A stretch of DNA of 14,217 nt, from contig JBFHXF010000049.1 of the NCBI GenBank assembly GCA_041599115.1, positions 1-14,217 of the forward strand, in the 5' to 3' direction. A program made the translations under genes and the position numbers. Positions 7,104 through 13,782 of the stretch are shown here, piece after piece. The notes under the pieces were generated by a model that saw only the letters and a list, made by a program, of their open reading frames with translations, was not told the DNA's origin and searched no databases. The first letter of the stretch is position 1; the number at the start of each line of letters is the position of its first letter. Source of the DNA: JACZUI01 sp041599115. Lineage in GTDB: Bacteria > Actinomycetota > Acidimicrobiia > Spongiisociales > ZC4RG35.

Positions 7104-7724
7104 ATGTCTCTCACCATTCTCGATCACCCGCTCGCCGGCGATCTCCTGACAATTCTCCGCAACAGGGAAACCCAGCCACCCGAATTCAGACAGATCGCAG
7201 AGCGTCTCGGATACCTCCTGGTCGCCGAGGCGCTCGCCGACATGCAGACCGACGAGGTGTCCATCGAAACTCCGCTGGAGTCGACCACCGGGACGGCACT
7301 ACACCGGCCGGTGGTGGCAGTGGCGGTTCTGAGGGCCGGGCTCGGTCTGCTCGAGTCCGTCCTCACGCTGGTACCGGACGCCGCCATCGGTTTCGCCGGC
7401 GTCCAGAGGAACGAGGAGACGGCCGAGCCGATGGAGTACTACACCAAGTTCCCGACGCTGGATTCGGCACGGGTCCTCATCCTCGAGCCGATGTTGGCCA
7501 CTGGCGGATCCCTCTCCTGGGCGATCGACAAAGTCAAGGAAAACGGGGCAAAAGACATAACGGCAGTCTGTGTGGTGACGGCGCCGGAAGGAGTCAGGGT
7601 GATCGGTGAAAAGCATCCAGATGTGAGAATCGTCGCCGCCGCCCTCGACCGGGAACTCAACGACCACTTCTACATCGCCCCCGGGCTGGGAGACATGGGA
7701 GACCGGCTGTTCGGGACACTTTGA
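7104..7724 (+). CDS. upp: Uracil phosphoribosyltransferase
   Basis: This enzyme converts uracil plus PRPP to UMP in pyrimidine salvage. The 206-residue length is typical (about 208). Family features in order: HPLAGDLLTILRNRET at 8-23, LRAGLGL at 76-82, the tyrosine-rich EYYTKFP at 111-117, the PRPP loop ILEPMLATGGS at 126-136, and the uracil-binding C-terminus YIAPGLGDMGDRLFGTL at 190-206. The residue before PMLATGGS is Glu128, where most Upp proteins have Asp; this is conservative but uncommon. The ATG at 7104 is chosen because the normal N-terminus begins there and a -10 box fits just upstream. In-frame sequence further up lies inside ppc. The stop overlaps the next gene's TTG as TTGA, so the two are translationally coupled. 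Confidence 0.95.
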   Translation: MSLTILDHPLAGDLLTILRNRETQPPEFRQIAERLGYLLVAEALADMQTDEVSIETPLESTTGTALHRPVVAVAVLRAGLGLLESVLTLVPDAAIGFAGVQRNEETAEPMEYYTKFPTLDSARVLILEPMLATGGSLSWAIDKVKENGAKDITAVCVVTAPEGVRVIGEKHPDVRIVAAALDRELNDHFYIAPGLGDMGDRLFGTL

Positions 7725-7993
7725 GTTCATTCGAAGATGCCGTAATCGCGGTGTTGAGGAGCCTGGGTCCCGGAGACGTGACCACCTACGGCGAGGTTGC
7801 TGCCGAAGCCGGTTATCCGGGTGCTGCCCGCGCCGTTGGCTCGCTACTAAGAACGTCGGGAGCCGACCTGCCCTGGTGGCGGGTCGTTGGAGTCGGTGGG
7901 ATCCTGCGCACACCGGACCCGGAACGCCAGGCGGAGCTGCTTCGTGGTGAAGGCGCTCTGGTGATCGATGGCAAGGTACTCGTTCACCCGTAG
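7721..7993 (+). CDS. Alkyltransferase-like protein (ATL, MGMT-family, no active-site Cys)
   Basis: The 90-residue protein is the DNA-binding domain of the O6-alkylguanine-DNA alkyltransferase family. The active-site PCHR is replaced by PWWRV at 51-55, so Trp stands at the alkyl-accepting Cys. ATL proteins bind O6-alkylguanine lesions without repairing them and hand them to nucleotide excision repair. The base-flipping Tyr23 (VTTYGEVA) and the arginine finger Arg37 (AARAVG) are present. Start: TTG at 7721 in a 4-nt TTGA overlap with the upp stop. No in-frame ATG or GTG gives the complete N-terminal helix FEDAVIAVLRSLGPGD. The last 10 nt overlap the end of the convergent ABC permease gene. Pairing with upp is probably a matter of operon packing and not a shared pathway. 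Confidence 0.9.
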   Translation: MSSFEDAVIAVLRSLGPGDVTTYGEVAAEAGYPGAARAVGSLLRTSGADLPWWRVVGVGGILRTPDPERQAELLRGEGALVIDGKVLVHP

Positions 7994-8757
7994 TAGATCT
8001 TGGTTTCCTCGAAGCGGAACTTGAATCCGGCAATGACGGAGAAGAGGACTCCGAAGCCGAGGAGGATGGCGATCGGCACGAGAACACTCGCCACCCCCCG
8101 ACCATCCAATATCACCCCGTGAAACGACTTCATCGCCCAATAAGTGGGAACAGCCGGGGCGATGGTCTGTACCCAACCCGGCAGGACTGCAATAGGAACC
8201 AAAGCCCCGCCAACACCCGCGAACAGGATGCCGACGAGGTTGGCCCACGTGTTGAGTTGAAGGGAAGTGCGGCTTAGCGACATGATGGCCATACCGAAGG
8301 CGACCATGCTCATCGAGAAGGTCACGATTATCAGCGTCAGCGCGACAAAGGACCCTGCAATCCTCAAGTCGAGGAACAACATCCCCGCGCCGAACAGGAC
8401 CACGATCTGTCCAACGGCGATTATCAGCGTCGGGGCGAGCTTGCCCGCCATTATGTCCCCCGTCGTGGCCGCACTGGCGCGCAACCGATCCCAGGTTCCC
8501 CACCCGTGCTCCCGGAAGAAGCCGAATCCGGCGAAGCTAGCGGTGAAGGTGGCAAACATGGCGGCCATCCCCGGAACGGCCTGTTCGGCACCCGAGGCGC
8601 CGGCATATCCCTCCGCCTGAAGGGAGAGGGCGAACAGCGGCTTCATCAAACCCATCATCAGCAACGGCATTACGAACAGGAATACGATGGCTCCGGGGTC
8701 ATCCTTGAGCATCCGCAGCTCGTGGCGAGCCATAGCCCAGCTACGACGCCATGACAT
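7984..8757 (-). CDS. ABC-2 type exporter permease
   Basis: The 257-residue membrane protein has six hydrophobic segments at about 22-40, 62-80, 106-128, 135-160, 172-192 and 223-244, and ends in a short basic tail. The region around residues 81-105 (FREHGWGTWDRLRASAATTG) is the loop typical of ABC-2 permeases of the drug and polysaccharide exporter group. It pairs with the ATPase encoded just upstream on the same strand, whose stop it overlaps by 17 nt. The likely unit is a dimer of each subunit in the cytoplasmic membrane. Substrate is unknown, with antibiotic, lipid or toxic compound efflux the usual guess. The start ATG at 8757-8755 is preferred because the basic leader MSWRRSWAMARHEL is typical. 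The gene is convergent with the ATL gene and shares its last 10 bp, leaving no room for a terminator between them. Confidence 0.9.
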   Translation of the reverse strand: MSWRRSWAMARHELRMLKDDPGAIVFLFVMPLLMMGLMKPLFALSLQAEGYAGASGAEQAVPGMAAMFATFTASFAGFGFFREHGWGTWDRLRASAATTGDIMAGKLAPTLIIAVGQIVVLFGAGMLFLDLRIAGSFVALTLIIVTFSMSMVAFGMAIMSLSRTSLQLNTWANLVGILFAGVGGALVPIAVLPGWVQTIAPAVPTYWAMKSFHGVILDGRGVASVLVPIAILLGFGVLFSVIAGFKFRFEETKIYYG

Positions 8758-9673
8758 CGGCTTCCTCCCCGGCCTCGAATCGTCTCCCGGTTAGGGACAG
8801 GTACACGGTTTCCAGGCTTGGCTTGATGATCTCGATGGAGATAACCCGTCCGGCATCGGCGCCCAGCGCTCCCAAAATCCTGGTGGTGGATCTCGCCGGA
8901 TCATCGGTTCTAATTCTCATCAATGTGTCCTCCACGGTCACCTCGAAACCCTGGGGCCCGCCCGGTGGCCGGCCCTCGAATTCCAGCTCGACGACGGCGT
9001 GGCCATGTCTCATGATGAGTTCGGACACTGATCCGTTGGCCATCACCCTCCCCTTCTCGAGAATGACTACAGAAGCCCCCAGTGTTTCGACTTCGTGCAG
9101 GTAATGCGTCGAGTAGATCACGGCCGATCCCTCACTCGCGAGATTCCGGACGACCTCCAGAAGAGCAGCCCTGGTCTCCACATCTGCGCCCGTAGTGGCT
9201 TCGTCGAGCAGGATGAGAGGCGGGCTGTTGAGCAAGGCGATCGCAGTATGAAGACGTCTCTTCTGACCACCAGACAACTCGCCTGCCTTGCGATCGAGAA
9301 GAGGTCCGAGACGAAGTGCTTCGGCGACCCGGTCTATCTGGTCGGCGACCGCCAGCCTCCTCATGCCCGACAGCTCGGCAAACAACTCCAGGTTCTGTCT
9401 GGCCGTGACCATGGGGTAGATGCCGGTGTCCTGGGGAGCCAGGCCGATATGGCGCCGCGCTCTCTGTGGGTGGGCTAGAGCGTCATCACCGTTGACGAAC
9501 ACGGTTCCGCGATCGGCCCGCCTGAGGCCACAGATGATGGACACCAGGGTGGTCTTACCGGCCCCATTTGGCCCGAGGAGGCCGATGACGTCACCGCCCT
9601 CGACCTGGAGGTCGACCCCGTCCAGGGCGAGGACCGGGCCATATGACTTGTGGAGATCTGCAACCACGAGCAT
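8741..9673 (-). CDS. ABC exporter ATP-binding protein
   Basis: The 310-residue nucleotide-binding subunit drives the ABC-2 permease that follows. Walker A is GPNGAGKT at 34-41, the Q-loop glutamine is Gln81, the ABC signature is LSGGQ at 133-137, Walker B is LILLDE at 153-158, and the switch histidine is His190 in YSTH. Residues about 220-310 form the extra C-terminal domain seen in multidrug and daunorubicin-type (DrrA-like, CcmA-like) ATPases. The start ATG at 9673-9671 is supported by AGGTGA 6 nt upstream on the minus strand. The stop lies inside the permease gene start, so the two are translationally coupled. The gene is divergent from the SIMPL-domain lipoprotein, with 200 bp between. 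Confidence 0.95.
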   Translation of the reverse strand: MLVVADLHKSYGPVLALDGVDLQVEGGDVIGLLGPNGAGKTTLVSIICGLRRADRGTVFVNGDDALAHPQRARRHIGLAPQDTGIYPMVTARQNLELFAELSGMRRLAVADQIDRVAEALRLGPLLDRKAGELSGGQKRRLHTAIALLNSPPLILLDEATTGADVETRAALLEVVRNLASEGSAVIYSTHYLHEVETLGASVVILEKGRVMANGSVSELIMRHGHAVVELEFEGRPPGGPQGFEVTVEDTLMRIRTDDPARSTTRILGALGADAGRVISIEIIKPSLETVYLSLTGRRFEAGEEADVMAS

Positions 9674-9679
9674 CGTTGG

Positions 9680-9685
9680 TCACCT
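9680..9685 (-). promoter_or_regulatory. Ribosome binding site of the ABC ATPase gene
   Basis: The plus-strand bases tcacct read AGGTGA on the minus strand, 6 nt before the ATG at 9673. This fixes the start and contrasts with the leaderless genes in the window. Confidence 0.6.
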
Positions 9686-9716
9686 GATCGTTGGGGCAGC
9701 TTGCATTCGGCTTCCG

Positions 9717-9722
9717 AGCCTA
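9717..9722 (-). promoter_or_regulatory. Possible -10 box of the ABC exporter operon
   Basis: On the minus strand TAGGCT would give a +1 near 9710 and a leader of about 37 nt containing the ribosome site. No -35 is evident. The rest of the 9674-9873 intergenic region shows no gene and no strong hairpin. Confidence 0.3.
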
Positions 9723-9862
9723 TGCGCCCGATGACCTTCGATGCCGGCGATACGGCGAGCAGTGGTACTGATACCCGCTCCTGACTGCCGACCCTCGAAT
9801 AGCGCCGTGCCAAACCCGGAACCGTTGACCTCTGTCCAGTCGTCTAATCGCTAACCGATTTG

Positions 9863-9868
9863 AAAGGA
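9863..9868 (+). promoter_or_regulatory. Ribosome binding site of the SIMPL lipoprotein gene
   Basis: AAAGGA lies 5 nt before the ATG at 9874. A TTGACC at 9825-9830 could be the -35 of its promoter, but no good -10 stands at the right distance. Confidence 0.55.
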
Positions 9869-9873
9869 TCGAA

Positions 9874-10614
9874 ATGAGAAGGTCGTCGCTGATAGCGATA
9901 GCCATCGCCTTGGGGATCGTGTTGGCGGCATGCAGCACCCAACAGAGCCAGCCGCCCGATGTCATAGTCAACACCGGGCAGAGCCAGACCGGCATCTCGG
10001 TGAGTGGGACCGGTGAGGTCACCGGCACACCCGACACCGTGGAGGTGGATATCGGTGTCTCCGTGCTGGGCAAGACCGTCGAGGAGGCGGCCTCCATGGC
10101 GGCGGACAAGGCTGATGGTCTCATCTCGGCTTTGACGTCCAAGGGTGTGGCCAAAGAGGACATCACCACCACCAATTATTCGATCTATCCCGAATACGAC
10201 TACAGCGGGAATACCCAGAAGCTCGTTGGCTATCGAGTGACCAACACCGTTCGGGCGAAGATCCGGGACATCGCCAGCTCCGGAAACGTGATCGATAGAG
10301 CAGTCGCCGCCGGCGGAGACGCAGTCCAGGTCAACGGGCTCAGCTTCAGCATCGAGGACAACACAGAACTCATCCAGGCAGCACGGGATGCTGCATGGAA
10401 GGACGCCTTCGACAAGGCGACACAACTTGCCGAGTTGTCTGGCCGAACCCTGGGACCGGCGACTGCTATCTCAGAAACGTTCAGCGCGCCGCCGGTACCC
10501 ATCTTCTACGGGGAGTATGCCGCGGCCGCCGATAGCGCTCGGGAAACGCCGATCCAACCGGGAACATCGGCAGTGACCGTCAACCTATCGGTGCAGTTTT
10601 CCTTTGAGGGGTGA
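9874..10614 (+). CDS. SIMPL domain (DUF541) lipoprotein
   Basis: The 246-residue protein starts with a lipoprotein signal: basic MRRSS, a hydrophobic stretch, then lipobox LAAC with Cys20 as the predicted lipid-modified residue. It would therefore be anchored outside the cytoplasmic membrane. A Ser/Thr/Gln-rich linker leads to a SIMPL/DUF541 domain from about residue 40 to the end. The domain opens with ISVSGTGEVTGTPDTVEVDI, shows the LISALTSKGVAKEDITTTNY segment (about 88-107), and closes with the hydrophobic strand AVTVNLSVQFSFEG. Molecular function is not settled; family members include the periplasmic YggE stress protein and self-assembling channel-like proteins. ATG at 9874 is fixed by the signal peptide and the ribosome site. 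It is divergent from the ABC exporter, which could point to shared envelope-stress control (inference). Confidence 0.92.
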   Translation: MRRSSLIAIAIALGIVLAACSTQQSQPPDVIVNTGQSQTGISVSGTGEVTGTPDTVEVDIGVSVLGKTVEEAASMAADKADGLISALTSKGVAKEDITTTNYSIYPEYDYSGNTQKLVGYRVTNTVRAKIRDIASSGNVIDRAVAAGGDAVQVNGLSFSIEDNTELIQAARDAAWKDAFDKATQLAELSGRTLGPATAISETFSAPPVPIFYGEYAAAADSARETPIQPGTSAVTVNLSVQFSFEG

Positions 10615-10619
10615 ACCCC
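10608..10619 (+). terminator. Short GC hairpin over the SIMPL gene stop codon
   Basis: GGGG (10608-10611), TGAA loop, CCCC (10616-10619). The TGA stop is at 10612-10614, within the loop. The stem is only 4 bp and has no T-tract, so it is a weak terminator at best. It lies just before the -10 box of the phosphorylase gene. Confidence 0.25.
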
Positions 10620-10622
10620 CGT

Positions 10623-10628
10623 TAGATT
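10623..10628 (+). promoter_or_regulatory. Putative -10 box for a leaderless phosphorylase transcript
   Basis: TAGATT ends 6 nt before the GTG at 10635, which puts the +1 exactly on that GTG. No Shine-Dalgarno precedes it, and no -35 is clear. Confidence 0.5.
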
Positions 10629-10634
10629 CGACGC

Positions 10635-11936
10635 GTGGCTTATACGGCGGTCGAGTTGATCGAAACCAAACGAGACGGTGGCGTCCTATCCGGGGACGCC
10701 ATCGCCTGGTTCATCGATGCCTTCACCGATGGCATCGTGCGCGACTACCAGATGTCGGCCATGGCCATGGCCATCTACTTCAACGGACTCGACGACGACG
10801 AGTTGGCCGCCTGGACGGCGGCGATGCTCAGTTCCGGAGAGATTCTCGATTTCAGCGACCTACCCAACCCCAAGGTGGACAAGCACAGCACCGGTGGAGT
10901 TGGGGACAAGATCTCGATCCCCCTTGCCCCGCTGGTGGCGGCATGCGGGGTGGTGGTACCGATGATCTCAGGCCGCGGCTTGGGGCATACCGGGGGAACC
11001 CTGGACAAGCTCGAATCCATCCCGGGGTTCATCACCGGTCTGAACCCCCATCGATTCAGGGCAATCGTCCAAGAGCACGGGATGGTCATGGCCGGCCAAT
11101 CCGAGACCATGGCGCCGGCCGATCGCATGCTGTACGCCCTCAGGGACACCACCGGAACCGTCCCGTCTATTCCCCTGATCACCTCGTCGATCATGTCCAA
11201 GAAGCTGGCCGAGGGGATCGACGGGCTGCTCCTCGACGTCAAGACAGGCTCAGGTGCGCAGACGAAGACCATCGATCGCTCGCGGGAGCTTGCGGAGAAG
11301 ATGGTGCGAGTGGGCGAGTCGTACGGGGTTCGAACCATCGCGTTGATAACCGCCATGGACCAGCCCCTCGGCTTCGAAGTGGGCAATGCCAACGAGATCA
11401 AGGAGTCTCTCGACGTCTTGCGGGGTGATGGCCCTGCAGATGTCACCGAGCTGACCCTCGGCTTCGGGGAGGTGATGCTCGAGATGGCAGGTCTGGGTGG
11501 CGGACGGCAGCTCCTCGAGGATCAGATCGAATCAGGTGCCGCCTTGAAGAAGCTCAAGGAGATAACCGCAGCCCATGGAGGTGATGTCTCCGTCCTCGAA
11601 GACCCCACCATTCTCCCTCGGGCGTCACATGAGGCTCTCATCAAAGCTCCCCGGTCGGGATACGTGACCCGATGCGACGCCTACACCGTCGGCCTGGCCA
11701 CCACCCGTCTGGGGGCGGGAAGAGACAGGAAGGAGGACCGGGTAGACCACGGAGTCGGTGTCAGTCTCCGGGCCAAGGTCGGTGATCAGGTCAACGCCGG
11801 TGGGCCGCTCGCCATCGTCTCCTATTCCGACGCCAACCGCTGGGAGGCAGAGCGCGACTATCTCGCGTCAGCTTGGGAGATCGGTGATGCTCCTCCACCA
11901 CCGGCGCCCCTCATCCTGGAGCGAATCGAAGTTTGA
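10635..11936 (+). CDS. deoA: Thymidine / pyrimidine-nucleoside phosphorylase
   Basis: This enzyme splits thymidine (and perhaps uridine or deoxyuridine) with phosphate into the base and (deoxy)ribose 1-phosphate, in pyrimidine salvage and catabolism. The 433-residue protein has the full family architecture: an N-terminal helical domain, a glycosyl-transferase core and a C-terminal PYNP domain (about 345-420). Key motifs are KHSTGGVGDK at 83-92 (phosphate site), the family signature SGRGLGHTGGTLDKLE at 112-127, Arg170, Ser185 and KKLAEG at 189-194 (pyrimidine site). After VKTGSGA at 202-208 the usual Phe-Met is replaced by Gln-Thr. The GTG at 10635 is chosen because the standard MxxxxLIxxKRDG start begins there and a -10 box fits. 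Deciding between deoA and pdp needs an alignment; the symbol is tentative. The stop codon overlaps a promoter-like hexamer for etfBA. Confidence 0.94.
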   Translation: MAYTAVELIETKRDGGVLSGDAIAWFIDAFTDGIVRDYQMSAMAMAIYFNGLDDDELAAWTAAMLSSGEILDFSDLPNPKVDKHSTGGVGDKISIPLAPLVAACGVVVPMISGRGLGHTGGTLDKLESIPGFITGLNPHRFRAIVQEHGMVMAGQSETMAPADRMLYALRDTTGTVPSIPLITSSIMSKKLAEGIDGLLLDVKTGSGAQTKTIDRSRELAEKMVRVGESYGVRTIALITAMDQPLGFEVGNANEIKESLDVLRGDGPADVTELTLGFGEVMLEMAGLGGGRQLLEDQIESGAALKKLKEITAAHGGDVSVLEDPTILPRASHEALIKAPRSGYVTRCDAYTVGLATTRLGAGRDRKEDRVDHGVGVSLRAKVGDQVNAGGPLAIVSYSDANRWEAERDYLASAWEIGDAPPPPAPLILERIEV

Positions 11937-11960
11937 TAGCGGGTTGGCCGGTCGTACCAT
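11933..11960 (+). promoter_or_regulatory. Putative sigma-70-type promoter for etfBA
   Basis: TTGATA (11933-11938) and TACCAT (11955-11960) are separated by 16 bp. The first hexamer includes the phosphorylase stop codon. The predicted +1 near 11967 leaves a leader of about 29 nt with a good ribosome site. This suggests that etfBA has its own promoter and is not driven only by read-through. Confidence 0.45.
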
Positions 11961-11979
11961 CGCCGGCGAGCAATTCATC

Positions 11980-11985
11980 AAGGAG
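11980..11985 (+). promoter_or_regulatory. Ribosome binding site of etfB
   Basis: AAGGAG stands 10 nt before the ATG at 11996 and decides that start over the in-frame TTG/ATT region further upstream. Confidence 0.6.
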
Positions 11986-11995
11986 CAGTGCGGAA

Positions 11996-12754
11996 ATGAA
12001 GGTCGTTGTCTGTGTCAAACAGATTCCCGACCCCGCCACCCCCTACACCCTCGAAGAGGGTACCTACTGGCTGATCCGTCCCGAGGCGCAGGTCCTCGAC
12101 GACGGTGATCGCTACGGGGTGGAAATGGGTCTTCAGATCGCCGAGAAGAACCAGGGAACTGTGACCCTGGTGAGTATGGGGCCCTCCGGGAGCGGCCAGG
12201 GAATACGTCAGGCCCTGGCGATGGGCGCAGACAAGGCGATCCTCATCGAGGACCCATCCCTTCGCGGCTCCGACGCCCTGACGACGGCCCGGGCGCTGGC
12301 GGCGGCGATCGAGCGAGAAGGCTTCGATCTAGTGATAGCCGGAACCGAGTCGACAGATGGCTATTCGGGTGTGGTGCCACAGATGTTGGCCGAGTTGCTG
12401 GGGGTTCCGGCCCTCACCTTCGCCACCCAGGTCGAGGTGGCCACAGGAACCATCACGATCCACCGGCAAACCGCCGACGGATACGACCTGGTCGAAGCAA
12501 CCCTTCCCGCCGTTGTCGCAGTGACCGCCGGAGTCGTCGAACCCCGCTATCCGACGTTCAAAGGAATCATGGATGCCAAGAAGAAGCCGATCGAAGACCC
12601 TTCCCTCGTGGACCTCGGGATAGATGCGAGCAGCGATCAGAAAGTCGCCTCGATCGTCGACGCCCCGAGTCGGACCGGTGGTAGGAAGATCGAGGATGAT
12701 GGTGAGGCACACCTCGCAATCGTGGAACTTCTCGAAGAGCGGAAGGTGATCTGA
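11996..12754 (+). CDS. etfB: Electron transfer flavoprotein beta subunit
   Basis: This is the small ETF subunit. It forms a heterodimer with EtfA and carries electrons from acyl-CoA and related dehydrogenases to ETF-quinone oxidoreductase. The 252-residue protein opens with the typical MKVVVCVKQIPD. It contains the nucleotide-binding segments MGADKAILIED (76-86) and AGTESTDGYSGVVPQMLAEL (115-134), and the partner-recognition loop near PRYPTFKGIMDAKKKPI (183-199). The segment LDDGDRYGVEMGL (34-46) aligns with the usual NPYDEYALEEAL region but is somewhat divergent. The start ATG at 11996 is set by the family N-terminus and the AAGGAG upstream. An extension to 11933 would add 21 residues with no family match. 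EtfA follows after a 1-nt gap. Confidence 0.95.
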   Translation: MKVVVCVKQIPDPATPYTLEEGTYWLIRPEAQVLDDGDRYGVEMGLQIAEKNQGTVTLVSMGPSGSGQGIRQALAMGADKAILIEDPSLRGSDALTTARALAAAIEREGFDLVIAGTESTDGYSGVVPQMLAELLGVPALTFATQVEVATGTITIHRQTADGYDLVEATLPAVVAVTAGVVEPRYPTFKGIMDAKKKPIEDPSLVDLGIDASSDQKVASIVDAPSRTGGRKIEDDGEAHLAIVELLEERKVI

Positions 12755-12755
12755 G

Positions 12756-13697
12756 GTGGCAAGCGTCTTCGTATTCGTTGAGCAGGACGGGGATCGACCT
12801 TCCAACCTTGGCCTGGAACTGCTTGCCAAAGCGCGCACGCTCGGCGAAGTCACGGTGATATACCTGGGCAAAGGGGAATCGACCAACCTTCTCGGAGAGC
12901 ACGGTGCCAGCAGGGTTCTGCTTGCCGACCCCGGCAGCCGTCTCCCTGCGGCCCCGGTGGCGGCAGCTATCGCCGAACGGGTGACTTCCGAGAAGCCTGA
13001 CTTGATCCTCCTGGGCCAGGCCTATACCGACCGGGATATCGCCGGCCGACTCGCAGCCCGTCTCGGAGTGGGAGTTCTCTCCAATGCCTCCGATATCCGG
13101 CTCGTCGACGGATCGGTCGAGACCGACCACGAGATCCTCGGAGGCTCCATGATTGCCACGGCTACATCGAGCATGGGCCCCTTCATAGTCCTCATCCGAC
13201 CCAAGTCTTTCGTCGCCGAGGCAATCGGTGGGCCGGCTCCGGCCGCAGAAACCCTGGAGCTTCCCGACACCGGGCCGGCCGAGGCCACCATTACCGGGTC
13301 GCACGCCGAGGAGCGCGAAGGCCCACAGTTGGGAGAGGCCGCCGTGGTCGTTTCTGGCGGGCGTGGCTTGGGGTCGGTGGAGGCCTATGGAATGATCGAG
13401 CAGCTGGCCAAGCAGCTCGGGGCCGCCACGGGGGCCACCAGGGCAATAGTGGACGCCGGATGGGTCCCCTATGCCAAACAGGTGGGTCAAACGGGCAAAA
13501 CGGTCAAGCCCGACGTCTACATCGCCGCCGGGATCTCGGGAGCCATGCAACACCTCGTGGGAATGAAGGACGCCAAGACCATCATCGCCATCAACAAGGA
13601 CCCTGATGCCCCCATCTTCTCGGTGGCAGACCTTGGCGTCGTCGGAGATGTGCACAAGGTCCTCCCCAAGCTGATAGAGGCGTTGTCGGCCCGCTGA
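12756..13697 (+). CDS. etfA: Electron transfer flavoprotein alpha subunit
   Basis: This is the large ETF subunit, which holds the redox-active FAD. The 313-residue protein has an N-terminal alpha/beta domain (about 1-185) and a C-terminal FAD domain. FAD contacts are visible in SGGRGLGS (200-207, Arg203), VGQTGKTVKPDVYIAAGISG (243-262), AMQHLVGM (263-270) and IAINKDPDAPIFSVADLG (277-294). The C-terminal part reads like the canonical mitochondrial/aerobic type and not a strongly altered bifurcating form, by eye only. The GTG at 12756 follows the etfB stop by 1 nt, with GGAAGGTG inside the etfB end serving as ribosome site. No ETF-quinone oxidoreductase or dehydrogenase gene is in the window. 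No clear terminator is seen in the 85 nt after the stop. Confidence 0.96.
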   Translation: MASVFVFVEQDGDRPSNLGLELLAKARTLGEVTVIYLGKGESTNLLGEHGASRVLLADPGSRLPAAPVAAAIAERVTSEKPDLILLGQAYTDRDIAGRLAARLGVGVLSNASDIRLVDGSVETDHEILGGSMIATATSSMGPFIVLIRPKSFVAEAIGGPAPAAETLELPDTGPAEATITGSHAEEREGPQLGEAAVVVSGGRGLGSVEAYGMIEQLAKQLGAATGATRAIVDAGWVPYAKQVGQTGKTVKPDVYIAAGISGAMQHLVGMKDAKTIIAINKDPDAPIFSVADLGVVGDVHKVLPKLIEALSAR

Positions 13698-13769
13698 ACC
13701 TGCACCGGAGTGCCTCGCAAAACCCGTCAAGCGGATTCTCTTGTCCTGACTTGGATCGGGTCTCGGGGC

Positions 13770-13775
13770 TAACGT
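13770..13775 (+). promoter_or_regulatory. Putative -10 box for the DUF2652 gene
   Basis: TAACGT has 7 nt between it and the ATG at 13783, so the mRNA would be leaderless or nearly so. CTGACT at 13746-13751 could be a poor -35 with an 18-bp spacer. No Shine-Dalgarno is seen. Confidence 0.4.
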
Positions 13776-13782
13776 CCCGCCG

